Shown here piece by piece: positions 45,344-53,953 of a DNA stretch of 64,000 nt (the stretch's first letter is position 1; each line of letters starts with the position of its first letter). The stretch comes from JANQQC01 sp965262255. GTDB lineage: Bacteria > Pseudomonadota > Alphaproteobacteria > Caulobacterales > Hyphomonadaceae. The stretch is taken from contig OZ253505.1 in assembly GCA_965262255.1 (NCBI GenBank), positions 930,001-994,000 of the forward strand, given 5' to 3'. The translations under genes and the position numbers were made by a program. The notes beneath the pieces were generated by a model. That model ran no database searches and had not been told where the DNA came from. It saw only the letters and a list, made by a program, of their open reading frames with translations.

Positions 45344-47248
45344 TTATAACTTAAAAAGATAATTCTTAACACTATGAAAAATCTGTTTTGAATTTAATTT
45401 TGCTTCCTTATACATAGCTTCCGGACGATCGTGATTTTGAAAAAAATCTGGAAAGTGCATAGTTCTGATTCTTAATTTGCTGTCTAGGCCACCTGACTTA
45501 GCTAGATACTGTAGGACAAAAGCTCCGAACCCACCGATCGCTCCCTCTTCTATCGTCACAAGTAATTCGTGATTTAATATTAATCTATCTATTAACTCTG
45601 TATCTAATGGTTTTGCGAATCGTGCGTCCGCTACAGTCGTCGATATTCCATTTTCATCTAGTTCTTCCGCTGCCTTCAACGCTTCGTCCAATCTGGCACC
45701 GTAAGATAAGATGGCAACTTTCGTTCCTTCTATTACAATATGTCCTTTTCCGATTGGCAATGGATGAGCTAACTCGGGTAAGTCTATTCCTACCCCTTCT
45801 CCTCGAGGAAACCTAAACGAGGAGGGGCGGTCATCTATCTCATATGCTGTCATTACCATTCGAGATAGCTCTGCTTCATTCGCCGCAGCCATGCAAATCA
45901 TTCCCGGCAAACTCCCCATGAACCCAATATCGAATGAACCGGCGTGAGTTGGTCCGTCAGCACCTACCAATCCGGCTCGATCGATGGCGAACCGAACAGG
46001 CAAACTTTGGATCGCGACATCGTGAACAACTTGATCATAACCTCGCTGAAGAAATGTCGAGTAGATAGCCGCAAATGGTTTCATACCTTCGGCTGCTAAG
46101 CCAGCAGCGAATGTCACAGCGTGTTGTTCCGCGATTCCAACATCAAAATGTCTTTCAGGAAATTTTTTAGCGAAAATGCTGGTTTTAGATCCGTCAGGCA
46201 TCGCAGGAGTAATGACACATACTCGTTCATCCTGTTCTCCTAAATCAGTGATAGTCTCGCCGAAGACTTGCTGGTAACTTTTTGTATTTGACTTTGATTT
46301 CTGTTGCACTCCCGTCGCTACACTGAACTTTGCTACCCCATGAAACTTATCGTCCGAATTTTCTGCTGGGGCGTATCCTTTTCCTTTCTTCGTCACGACA
46401 TGAATGAGAACTGGGCGATCTTCGATTAGTTTTGCGTTCTCTAGAATAGGCACCAACACGTTAAGATCATGTCCATCGATCGGACCAATGTAATAGAAAC
46501 CTAGTTCTTCGAAAAGAGTTCCTCCCATGGCGAAGCCGCGAAGATACTCTTCGGCTTTCCTCACAGGTCTCATCAAACCTATAGGTCGAGTAATCGCCTT
46601 TGCAAAACTGCGTAAACCTCGATAAGACTTACTAGAAACTAGCCTCGAAAGATAGTGACTCATAGCGCCCACCGGCGGAGCAATTGACATATCATTATCA
46701 TTTAGAATCACAAGCAAGCGAGATTTGTCAGCTCCGGCATTGTTCATCGCCTCGAAAGCCATTCCAGCTGACAAAGAACCATCCCCGATTACACAAACTA
46801 CATCGTGATCTTGACCTAGTAAGTCTCTTGCTTTAGCGAATCCAAGTCCCGCGGATAAAGATGTTGCTGCATGTGCAGTACCGAAAGGATCATATTCGCT
46901 CTCTGAACGCTTCGTGAAGCCCGATAATCCTCCGCCCTGCCTCAAAGTCCTAATGCGATCTTTTCGTCCAGTCAAAATCTTGTGTGGATAACATTGATGG
47001 CCAACATCAAAAATCAACTTGTCTTTAGGAGTGTCAAAAACTTTATGTATTGCGACCGTCAGCTCAACAACACCAAGACCAGAACCTAAATGTCCTCCTG
47101 TATAGGAGACGACATCTATAACCTCGTTACGAAGCTCTTCTGCCAGCTGTTGCAACTCTGGGCCAGATAACTTTTTAAGATCACTTGGAAAATTAACGGA
47201 ATCTAGAATTCGTTCCGCAGTTTTTTTGTTCATAGATTTTGCTCGCAT
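45344..47248 (-). CDS. dxs: 1-deoxy-D-xylulose-5-phosphate synthase
   Basis: TPP-dependent enzyme of 634 residues catalysing the first step of the MEP isoprenoid pathway. Signatures: SYTGGHLGSGLGVVELTVAI, FDVGHQCYPHKILTGR, the TPP motif GDGSLSAGMAFEAMNNAG with NDNDMSI, FHGVAKF, DVGIAEQHAVTFAAGLA (catalytic Glu) and RAGLVGADGPTHAG. The ATG at 47248 and another five codons in (47233) are both possible starts. In most alphaproteobacteria dxs follows xseB-ispA directly; here about 1.6 kb with an opposite-strand methyltransferase lies between ispA and dxs. Confidence 0.96.
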   Translation of the reverse strand: MRAKSMNKKTAERILDSVNFPSDLKKLSGPELQQLAEELRNEVIDVVSYTGGHLGSGLGVVELTVAIHKVFDTPKDKLIFDVGHQCYPHKILTGRKDRIRTLRQGGGLSGFTKRSESEYDPFGTAHAATSLSAGLGFAKARDLLGQDHDVVCVIGDGSLSAGMAFEAMNNAGADKSRLLVILNDNDMSIAPPVGAMSHYLSRLVSSKSYRGLRSFAKAITRPIGLMRPVRKAEEYLRGFAMGGTLFEELGFYYIGPIDGHDLNVLVPILENAKLIEDRPVLIHVVTKKGKGYAPAENSDDKFHGVAKFSVATGVQQKSKSNTKSYQQVFGETITDLGEQDERVCVITPAMPDGSKTSIFAKKFPERHFDVGIAEQHAVTFAAGLAAEGMKPFAAIYSTFLQRGYDQVVHDVAIQSLPVRFAIDRAGLVGADGPTHAGSFDIGFMGSLPGMICMAAANEAELSRMVMTAYEIDDRPSSFRFPRGEGVGIDLPELAHPLPIGKGHIVIEGTKVAILSYGARLDEALKAAEELDENGISTTVADARFAKPLDTELIDRLILNHELLVTIEEGAIGGFGAFVLQYLAKSGGLDSKLRIRTMHFPDFFQNHDRPEAMYKEAKLNSKQIFHSVKNYLFKL

Positions 47249-47585
47249 CCGACAAATACTAATCTCATATAATAATTTTTTTTCAAATTTCTATTTATCC
47301 AAATACGAGATCCTATTGGCGAAACATCACTTATTTCCAGCCGTACAGGATAACCTCAGACTTTCGAACAAACCTAATATCTTCCTAAGAAAGAACCGGT
47401 TAGGAGTGGTTTAAAAACTCGTTCTGAAATGAAAAGTTAGAACCTGTCGAATTCACTCTGTGATAGTGACTTGAAAGACACAATCAAATCACTATTTTGA
47501 ATTGAGAGGTGTAGACTTTGTTCTCTGTAGAGCCATAACCTCAGCATGTATAGGTAACTAGAATACGATTGATTCAGTTACCTCA
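47249..47585. other. Intergenic region with an inverted-repeat element before the cytosine methyltransferase gene
   Basis: The region between dxs (minus) and the methyltransferase gene (plus) contains AGGTAACT (47552-47559) and AGTTACCT (47576-47583), perfect 8-bp arms separated by 16 bp and ending just before the AAGGAG ribosome-binding site (47591-47596). It resembles the element at 43745-43776. A second pair, ATAGTGA (47463-47469) and TCACTAT (47489-47495), lies upstream. Operator or mRNA hairpin functions are both possible. No gene is seen here. Confidence 0.45.
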
Positions 47586-48705
47586 TTGGAAAGGAGCGGT
47601 ACAATTTCTACCTACTCGAATAATTCAGTTCCTCCCGTCGACGGAAGTGTCACAAACACCTACCGTATAGGCGAACTGTTTGCAGGCGCGGGCGGCATGG
47701 CTGTAGGAGCCCATCAAGCAAGATTCAGAAATTGTCTGTTCTCTCACGTTTGGGCGAATGATTGCGACCGAGATGCTTGTCAAACTTTTGTTGAAAACAT
47801 TCCAATTCAGAAAACGAATGTTCACTGCTGTGATGTGTCGACTCTGAACTTTGAGCAACTGGCTAACATTGACGGTCTAGTGTTTGGGTTTCCCTGCAAT
47901 GATTTTAGCGTAGTCGGAGATAGACGTGGTATCGACGGTAAGTTTGGGGGTTTATACAAACACGGTATCCGCGCTCTAATTTCGAAAAAACCGCTTTTCT
48001 TCGTAGCAGAGAATGTCAGCGGAATTTCCTCAAGCGGCAATGCTCTGCAAATCATTGAAAATGAACTCGTTTCAGCAGGTTACAACACCTTCAAAAAACT
48101 TTACAAATTTGAAGACTATGGGATTCCCCAATACCGCCATCGAATAATTATTGTGGGATTTCGAAAAGATACTGAAATTTCAGAGTTTTTACATCCGGTG
48201 CCAACCTCGTCTGAACATCCTATTAGTTGCCAAGAGGGCTCTAGAAGGCGTTCAACTTTGTTGCAATAACAATGAACCGACAAGACATTCTGCACTAGTC
48301 TTAGAACGACTAAAGCACATTAAACCCGGCCAAAATGTGTTTACCGCCAATCTTCCTGAACATCTTCAGTATAAAATGACTAGTAACGCAAAGATCAGCC
48401 AAGTTTATCGACGACTAATGCCTGATAAACCTTCCTACACGGTAACAGGTTCCGGCGGAGGAGGTACTCACGTTTATCATTGGAGTGAGAACAGGGCGTT
48501 AACAAACCGTGAACGGGCTAGACTACAAGCATTTCCCGACGATTTTTTGTTTCTTGGAGGTAAAGAATCTGTGCGAAAACAGATTGGGATGGCAGTTCCA
48601 CCGAAGGGAGCAAAAGTTATCTTTGAAGCTATCAGCAGTGCGTTGATAAAAAACGGAATCTATCCTAAGGGTCAGACAAAAACCTGTCCGAGAATCCTGA
48701 AGTAA
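47586..48705 (+). pseudogene. DNA (cytosine-5) methyltransferase, frameshifted
   Basis: All C5-methyltransferase motifs are present but in two frames. Frame 1 (to the stop at 48269): motif I GELFAGAGGMAVG, motif IV FGFPCNDFSVVGDRRG with the catalytic Cys, motif VI VAENVSG and motif VIII QYRHRIIIVGF. Frame 2: NNNEPTRHSALVLERLKHI, TVTGSGGGGTHVYH, motif IX NRERARLQAFPDDF and motif X QIGMAVPP, ending at 48705. Removing one G from GGG at 48236-48238 joins them as SCQEALEGV, giving about 372 residues. The start is uncertain: AAGGAG at 47591 points to the ATT codon at 47604, while an in-frame TTG lies at 47586. No cognate restriction gene is adjacent. Inactivating mutation or sequencing error. Confidence 0.85.
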
Positions 48706-48876
48706 AACAGACGAGCCTTCCGTGGAGCAACTTTCTACCGATTTTCCCTTGATAATCTTAGTCGTGGCCTAATGGATATCTGATATTGACACCTAAAGAT
48801 TTGAAATTATTGAACTCCAATAGACTTGCCCTCTCGATAAGATCTATGCCGCCCGCCGCATTTGACCTCGAATCTG

Positions 48877-49746
48877 TTATCTAAATATGTAGTTGATTGT
48901 CTTTGAAAGACCGTCGCCACGATCCCCAAATTGTTTCAGGTACTCTGTACACTGTTGTATCAGTTCTTGTAGTCTTAGTTTTGCTTTTTCTATACCGAAT
49001 ATTGTAACAAAATTGCCCGTTTCGATTGCTGAAATCGAATCTATGCTCGCCGCACTGGATTCGGCTGTCGAATCGGCAATGTCATCGGCAATCTGATAAG
49101 CTAATCCAAATATTTCGGCAAATTTGGTTAATGTTCTCGTGTCTGATTCGCTTGCCTTACCAATCAAACAAGCGGCAACGACAGCATATCGAAACAAAGC
49201 TCCAGTCTTTAGCTGTTGCATCCTCTCCAAAGTACTTTGATCTAGTGTGCGTTCACTGATCCGTATATCAATCATTTGACCGCCAACCATTCCAGCAACA
49301 CCAGCGGCTCCCGCTAGCTCTGAAATAAGACTCACTCTAACCAAAGGATCTTCATGAGTCTTCACGTCTGCCAAAACCTCAAATGCTAAGGTTAGCAAGG
49401 CATCTCCGGCCAATACTGCCGTGGCTTCATCAAATTTTCGATGTACTGTAGGTTTTCCTCTCCTGAAATCATCATCATCCATGCAGGGGAGATCATCATG
49501 TATTAATGAATAGCAATGTACCAGTTCTAATGCCGCTGCTGTCCTGACTAACTTTTCGTCGCAGATTCCGAACAAGTTTCCAGTTTGTATAAGGAGAACA
49601 GGTCGCAGTCGCTTACCTCCCCCTAAAACTGCGTATCGCATAGCTCGAACTAAGTCGTCCGAATTATCTGACAAAGTCGATAGAACGTTAGAAAGTTCCC
49701 TTTCAACTTTCTCGGCTATAGCATTAAGCCGACATTCGAAACTCAC
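48877..49746 (-). CDS. ispA: Polyprenyl synthetase, farnesyl/geranyl diphosphate synthase
   Basis: A 289-residue trans-prenyltransferase with the first Asp-rich motif HDDLPCMDDDDFRRGKPT (from residue 83), GGGKRLRPVLL, GGQMIDI and the second Asp motif QIADDIADST. A two-residue insertion between the first Asp pair and following DD, and the length, fit bacterial farnesyl diphosphate synthase (type II). It supplies prenyl chains for quinones and hopanoid or undecaprenyl lipids. It is 23 bp downstream of xseB; the 171 bp to the methyltransferase 3' end contain no recognised terminator. Confidence 0.94.
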   Translation of the reverse strand: MSFECRLNAIAEKVERELSNVLSTLSDNSDDLVRAMRYAVLGGGKRLRPVLLIQTGNLFGICDEKLVRTAAALELVHCYSLIHDDLPCMDDDDFRRGKPTVHRKFDEATAVLAGDALLTLAFEVLADVKTHEDPLVRVSLISELAGAAGVAGMVGGQMIDIRISERTLDQSTLERMQQLKTGALFRYAVVAACLIGKASESDTRTLTKFAEIFGLAYQIADDIADSTAESSAASIDSISAIETGNFVTIFGIEKAKLRLQELIQQCTEYLKQFGDRGDGLSKTINYIFR

Positions 49747-49769
49747 GGGGACGGTGTGCTTTCTTGATG

Positions 49770-50018
49770 TTAGTCAAAATCCAAAGTCTTTGTAGTAACC
49801 GAACCATCTGATCGCTGGACAATCTCCTCTACCCTCATCTCAGCATTTTTTAAGGTCTTTTCACAATGCTTCTTGAGTGCAGAGCCATGCTCAAAAGTTG
49901 CAATTGAGTCGGCCAAACTCACGTCGCCGCGCTCTAAATCGTCGACGATTCGTTCAAGCTGTTCAAGAGCAACCTCGAAACTGAGAGTCTCGATTTCCTC
50001 GCTGTTTACATCCGTCAT
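49770..50018 (-). CDS. xseB: Exodeoxyribonuclease VII small subunit
   Basis: An 82-residue protein with the family blocks LSFEVALEQLERIVDDLERGDVSL and SIATFEHGSALKKHCEKTL followed by an A-x-MRVEEIV tail. XseB binds the large subunit XseA to form the single-strand exonuclease VII. The length is normal. It heads the xseB-ispA pair, the conserved alphaproteobacterial arrangement that usually continues with dxs. Confidence 0.94.
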   Translation of the reverse strand: MTDVNSEEIETLSFEVALEQLERIVDDLERGDVSLADSIATFEHGSALKKHCEKTLKNAEMRVEEIVQRSDGSVTTKTLDFD

Positions 50019-50151
50019 GTTTTTTTCTCCAATACGGTCAGATTTGCCATCTCAAAAGGCTAATTCAAATATACTCCCATAGGAAGTCAAGGGAACAGAA
50101 ACGGTACCGCCGTTCTGAATTTTCAAAAGTTCAAATAGCGTTCCAAGTATA

Positions 50152-51978
50152 TCATACCAAGCTTGGCCACGCCCGAGAATCGTAACTTCCCTCACCTGAC
50201 AATTTGCCATTTTCCATGAAAAGTACTCGATCGGTTTTAACGACTGTTGAAGCACGATGCGTTATGACAATTGTCGTCTTCCCTTTAGATAAAGTTTCCA
50301 AAGCAGATTGAATCACTTGTTCATTCTCCGAATCTAAAGCGTTGGTGGCTTCGTCTAACAAAAGGATAGGAGTATCTCTAAGAATCGCTCGTGCGATTGC
50401 AAGTCTTTGACGTTCTCCTCCTGACAAATTCGTCGCTGAATCTCCCAGTTCTGTGTCAAACCCGGCACTTAAATGTTTTATGAACTCACTAGCACTCGCC
50501 GCCTCAGCAGCTTGTTCAACCTCTTCATCGCTGGCAGTTGAGCGCCCAAACCGAATGTTTTCACGGACAGTGCCCGAGAAAAGTGGGGCGTTCTGCTGTA
50601 CAACTGAAATTACCGAGCGTAGCTTAGCTGGATCAAACTTTCGAATATCTGTTCCATCCAAGGATACTATTCCCGACTGTGGGTCATAGAATCTCAACAA
50701 CAATTGAAAGAGTGTGCTTTTGCCCGCACCCGATGGGCCTATCAAGGCTATACGCTCGCCGGCCTCTACTCTAAAAGACACTCCAACAATAGCTTGTTCA
50801 CTACCACGTGTCGGATAGGAAAATTTTACGTCTTCAAAGTCTATAACTCCTTTAACTGGACTAGGTAGAGGATGAAGTTTATTTGGCATCAAAATGGCTG
50901 ATCGTTCCTCCAACAATTCCATCAAACGCTCAGTCGCACCTGATGCTCTCATTATCTCACTGTAGGTTTCTGTAAGAATTCCAATTCCGCTAACAGCTAC
51001 AAATGCATACATTACGAATTGTGTCATTGCCCCAGGAGATACATCACCAGACCGAACATAGGTTGCTGCATGCCATAAACCCGCGATAAAGGCTGACAGT
51101 CCAACTGCAAAAACGAACGCGGTCATAAACGCTCTCACGCCAATTCTTCTCTTGGAAACTTTAAACGCCGCCTCTACAAAGTTTACAAAATGCAACTTCT
51201 CCTCTGGCTCTCGATTGAAAGCTTGAACTGTCGAAATCGCTCGTAGCGTTTCATTGGCACGAACCGAGGCATCGGCGATGCTATCCTGTCCACTGCGAGA
51301 TAACCGCCGCACTCGACGGCCAAACAATCGAATAGGCAGTAATATCAAAATACCGATCGAGATTATTGTCGCTGCAAGTTGCCAGTTAAGAAAAACCATC
51401 AGCACCAAGGCACCAACCATCGTTGCAAATGATCGTAGGGCTATTGATATTGAACTACCAACAACTGACAACACAAGTGTCGTGTCCGTCGTTAGCCGTG
51501 AAGTGATTTCACTGGTCTGGACTCTCGCATAAAAATCCATGCTTAGCGAAAGTAAATGATCGTACACCCGGCTACGGATGTCAGCAACGACACGTTCCCC
51601 TAATACAGATACAAAATAGTATCGAAGTGCGCTGGATACTCCCAACAAAACTGCCACCCCCATACCGCCAAGAAAATAAACCGCTAACCCATCTCCGAAT
51701 GCCAAACTTGAACAGAATCGAGACTCTTGCGAACCGCCGAATCCACAATCAATAACGGCTCGAAAGGCAGCCGGAAGCGTCAGTGTAAAGGCAGCAGCAA
51801 GAACAAAGAAAGTCAAAAAACCCGTAAGCAACCAAGGGTATGCCAACAAAAACGGAACTAAACGTCGAAGCGGTTTTAGAGATCGTCCGGCCTCACGACT
51901 TTCCAGATCACGAGCAAGCTCAGATGCAAAATCCGAAGTTTTACGCTGGTCGGATTGACCGTGCGGCACACCCGTCAT
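50152..51978 (-). CDS. ABC transporter, fused permease/ATPase (MsbA-like, ABCB type)
   Basis: A 608-residue half-transporter with six transmembrane helices in the first 330 residues (FLLAYPWLLTGFLTFFVLAAAF; FLGGMGVAVLLGVSSALRYYF) and a nucleotide-binding domain: Walker A GPSGAGKSTLF, signature LSGGERQRLAIARA, Walker B PILLLDEATNALD and H-loop VITHRAS. Similar to lipid/drug exporters of the MsbA class; cargo unknown. The ATG at 51978 overlaps the upstream phosphatase stop as ATGA. The tail after LFMENGKLSGEGSYDS is shorter than usual and lacks the common 'LYxxL' ending. Confidence 0.9.
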   Translation of the reverse strand: MTGVPHGQSDQRKTSDFASELARDLESREAGRSLKPLRRLVPFLLAYPWLLTGFLTFFVLAAAFTLTLPAAFRAVIDCGFGGSQESRFCSSLAFGDGLAVYFLGGMGVAVLLGVSSALRYYFVSVLGERVVADIRSRVYDHLLSLSMDFYARVQTSEITSRLTTDTTLVLSVVGSSISIALRSFATMVGALVLMVFLNWQLAATIISIGILILLPIRLFGRRVRRLSRSGQDSIADASVRANETLRAISTVQAFNREPEEKLHFVNFVEAAFKVSKRRIGVRAFMTAFVFAVGLSAFIAGLWHAATYVRSGDVSPGAMTQFVMYAFVAVSGIGILTETYSEIMRASGATERLMELLEERSAILMPNKLHPLPSPVKGVIDFEDVKFSYPTRGSEQAIVGVSFRVEAGERIALIGPSGAGKSTLFQLLLRFYDPQSGIVSLDGTDIRKFDPAKLRSVISVVQQNAPLFSGTVRENIRFGRSTASDEEVEQAAEAASASEFIKHLSAGFDTELGDSATNLSGGERQRLAIARAILRDTPILLLDEATNALDSENEQVIQSALETLSKGKTTIVITHRASTVVKTDRVLFMENGKLSGEGSYDSRAWPSLV

Positions 51979-52580
51979 GGATTGCGCCAAGTGTAAACGC
52001 GAAAACTCCAATAGTCGTCGCCGCCATCTCGCTCACACGTCCATCCTTGTTTAAGAAGTTTCTTTCGAAGCATGCGGTTAAACCATCCGTGTGCAGCAAC
52101 ATAAATCTTGCCGTTTTCTGCTTGTTCATGAAGGAAAAGAGCGGCTTTATCAGCGCGTAACCACGCTTCGCTTACACTTTCAACATTCCTAGCATATCCA
52201 AAAAGCCAAGTCGTGCGGGCAATGATATTCCAAGTCTTTGGCAGGAATTTTAATGACCCTAACCGAGGCGGAGGCAAGGGTGCTTCGTTAAACAATTCGA
52301 GCTCTTCCTTCTGCAAACCTCCCGTAGCTTTATCTGCTGTCTCTTTTGCTCTGGCACGAACCGACGAAAATACTTTATCGCTGTCTTTTACGACTGATTT
52401 AAGGTCTTTCGGTATTTTCTGGCCTTCCGCTAGACTGCACTGTTCGTACCGACTCCACCAATCCTCATACTGCCTCCAGTCCAAACGAGGACGAGCGGCG
52501 CGATCCAACGAGGGACGACCGTGTCGCGACACTATAATTGGTCCGCGGGATTTGATTTTGGAGACCATTTTATCCGACAT
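51975..52580 (-). CDS. Histidine phosphatase family protein
   Basis: A 201-residue protein with the phosphohistidine motif IIVSRHGRPSLDR near residue 15, KVFSSVRARAKETADKA and a late YVAAHGWFNRML with the second catalytic His. This is the phosphoglycerate-mutase-like fold; the substrate is unknown. The ATG at 52580 is preferred over a TTG at 52592. It is translationally coupled (ATGA) to the ABC exporter, so the two probably act in one pathway. Confidence 0.87.
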   Translation of the reverse strand: MSDKMVSKIKSRGPIIVSRHGRPSLDRAARPRLDWRQYEDWWSRYEQCSLAEGQKIPKDLKSVVKDSDKVFSSVRARAKETADKATGGLQKEELELFNEAPLPPPRLGSLKFLPKTWNIIARTTWLFGYARNVESVSEAWLRADKAALFLHEQAENGKIYVAAHGWFNRMLRKKLLKQGWTCERDGGDDYWSFRVYTWRNP

Positions 52581-52676
52581 ATAAACTGTCAACGCCTTCT
52601 ATAAACCCATCAATTATACCGCGACTTAATAAGCCGTCACATTCAACAATTTGGATATGTCGGAAACTCGGAAAAC

Positions 52677-53528
52677 TCACAACGGTCTCCAAACTCGCTT
52701 GGGAGGACAGTATTCTTTTTTGTTCGGGTTACACCGGTAGAACGAAAATAGAACTGTTTCCGCTCGACCAATTATGTGGTCAATAGGTACAAATCCGATC
52801 GACGCGAACTCGGGTGACCCCCTTGTACGGCATCCCGCTTGGTTAATAACGCCCCTTATCATTGGGCAGTGTCCAGATAAATCCCGTGCATCCTTAGAGT
52901 TATCGCGATTGTCTCCGATCGCGAAAAAATGTCCCTCCGGCACTTCAAAAACGGGCGTGTTATCTAACGAAAATCGATCAGCCCATTGGTGGGTTAGCCA
53001 AGATTTTTCTTCGATTGTTTCTTTAGACTCCCGAGCCACCAACGTAGTCGGACTCTTGTGAGGCGCATAAGTTGCTCGCCCCATGAACTCTGTTTCAACG
53101 GGTTTCCCATTCAAATACAATTGTTCGTTAATCATTTGGACGCGATCTCCGGGTAAACCTATAACTCGCTTAATCATCACCCGTCTCCAATGCGGATGCA
53201 TAAATACCACCACGTCTCCTCGTATCGGTACCCCTTCGAATATCCGCCCCTTCTTTAACGGTAAAAAATCGTACAATCCCCAAGGTATAGAGAAACGACT
53301 GTATCCATAGGCAAACTTGTTCACAAAAACACGATCAGAAACTTGCAGGTTTGGCACCATACTTTCTGACGGAATAACCCGTTGCTCAAACAAAAGAGTA
53401 GAAACAAGAAAGAATAGCGGAATAAAGATTAGGATAGTTCTACCCCATTCGATTGCCTCTTGTTTCACTCGGCTAGCAAGCGATTTTGACTTCGTTTCTT
53501 CCGTCTGATTAGTTTCAGCAGTATTCAC
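52677..53528 (-). CDS. lepB: Signal peptidase I
   Basis: A 283-residue membrane protease that removes Sec signal peptides. One N-terminal transmembrane segment (GRTILIFIPLFFLVSTLLF) is followed by the catalytic Ser in IPSESMVPNLQVSD, the Lys in VMIKRVIGLPGDRV, and box E AIGDNRDNSKDARD. The C-terminus contains Cys pairs (SGHCPM, NQAGCR; YRCNPNKKEYCPPKR) that are common in alphaproteobacterial LepB. It is usually in an acpS-lepB-rnc cluster, but not here. Confidence 0.95.
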   Translation of the reverse strand: MNTAETNQTEETKSKSLASRVKQEAIEWGRTILIFIPLFFLVSTLLFEQRVIPSESMVPNLQVSDRVFVNKFAYGYSRFSIPWGLYDFLPLKKGRIFEGVPIRGDVVVFMHPHWRRVMIKRVIGLPGDRVQMINEQLYLNGKPVETEFMGRATYAPHKSPTTLVARESKETIEEKSWLTHQWADRFSLDNTPVFEVPEGHFFAIGDNRDNSKDARDLSGHCPMIRGVINQAGCRTRGSPEFASIGFVPIDHIIGRAETVLFSFYRCNPNKKEYCPPKRVWRPL

Positions 53529-53736
53529 CGCGACGCTCTCCGAAAAGTATCGCGCCTAGCGGCGCCTGCATAATTTGCCGACACAATAACTGAAACTCCG
53601 CGTTTCTGAAAAATTCCCGCGTAAACGGAGATTTGATTGTTCAGCATCAACACTGCAGTCAAGGACTATCCAAAATTATTTGATAGTTTATTAGAACGTC
53701 GACATAACATTATTCACAAACTCCTACCAAAATCTA

Positions 53737-53948
53737 GGCGATTATATAGTTGTCTAGACGACGGTCATACAGTTCCGATCTCTATTGAAAACACCCCGTA
53801 GTTTCCTGCGAGTCATACTCAATTATTCTTCCCCAACGCACTTTCACGGGATTTCTTTCCTGCCCGTGCCTGCAAATCAAGATTGGCATATTACAGATGT
53901 AGGATTGAACAGACATTTTTCAAGTGTCTAGACAACTATATATTCGCC
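53737..53948. repeat. 212-bp non-coding segment bounded by 23-bp inverted repeats
   Basis: The left arm (53737-53759) and right arm (53926-53948) are inverted copies with one mismatch; the inner 17 bp, TATATAGTTGTCTAGAC and its reverse complement, are perfect. The 166 bp between contain no ORF. The right arm ends 5 bp before the stop codon of the MBL-fold gene. Size and termini resemble a MITE or IS remnant, but no target-site duplication is evident. The rest of the 53529-53953 gap shows nothing else. Confidence 0.6.
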
Positions 53949-53953
53949 AAACT

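Noticed and set aside
47226..47414. 62-codon plus-strand open frame overlapping the dxs start
   Set aside because: No ribosome-binding site or similarity; it spans the dxs promoter region and is probably noise.
48760..48810. tRNA-like string (GTGGCCTAATGGATATCTGA) between the cytosine methyltransferase and ispA
   Set aside because: No acceptor stem, anticodon arm or GTTCRANNC T-loop follows; it is a chance resemblance to a D-arm.
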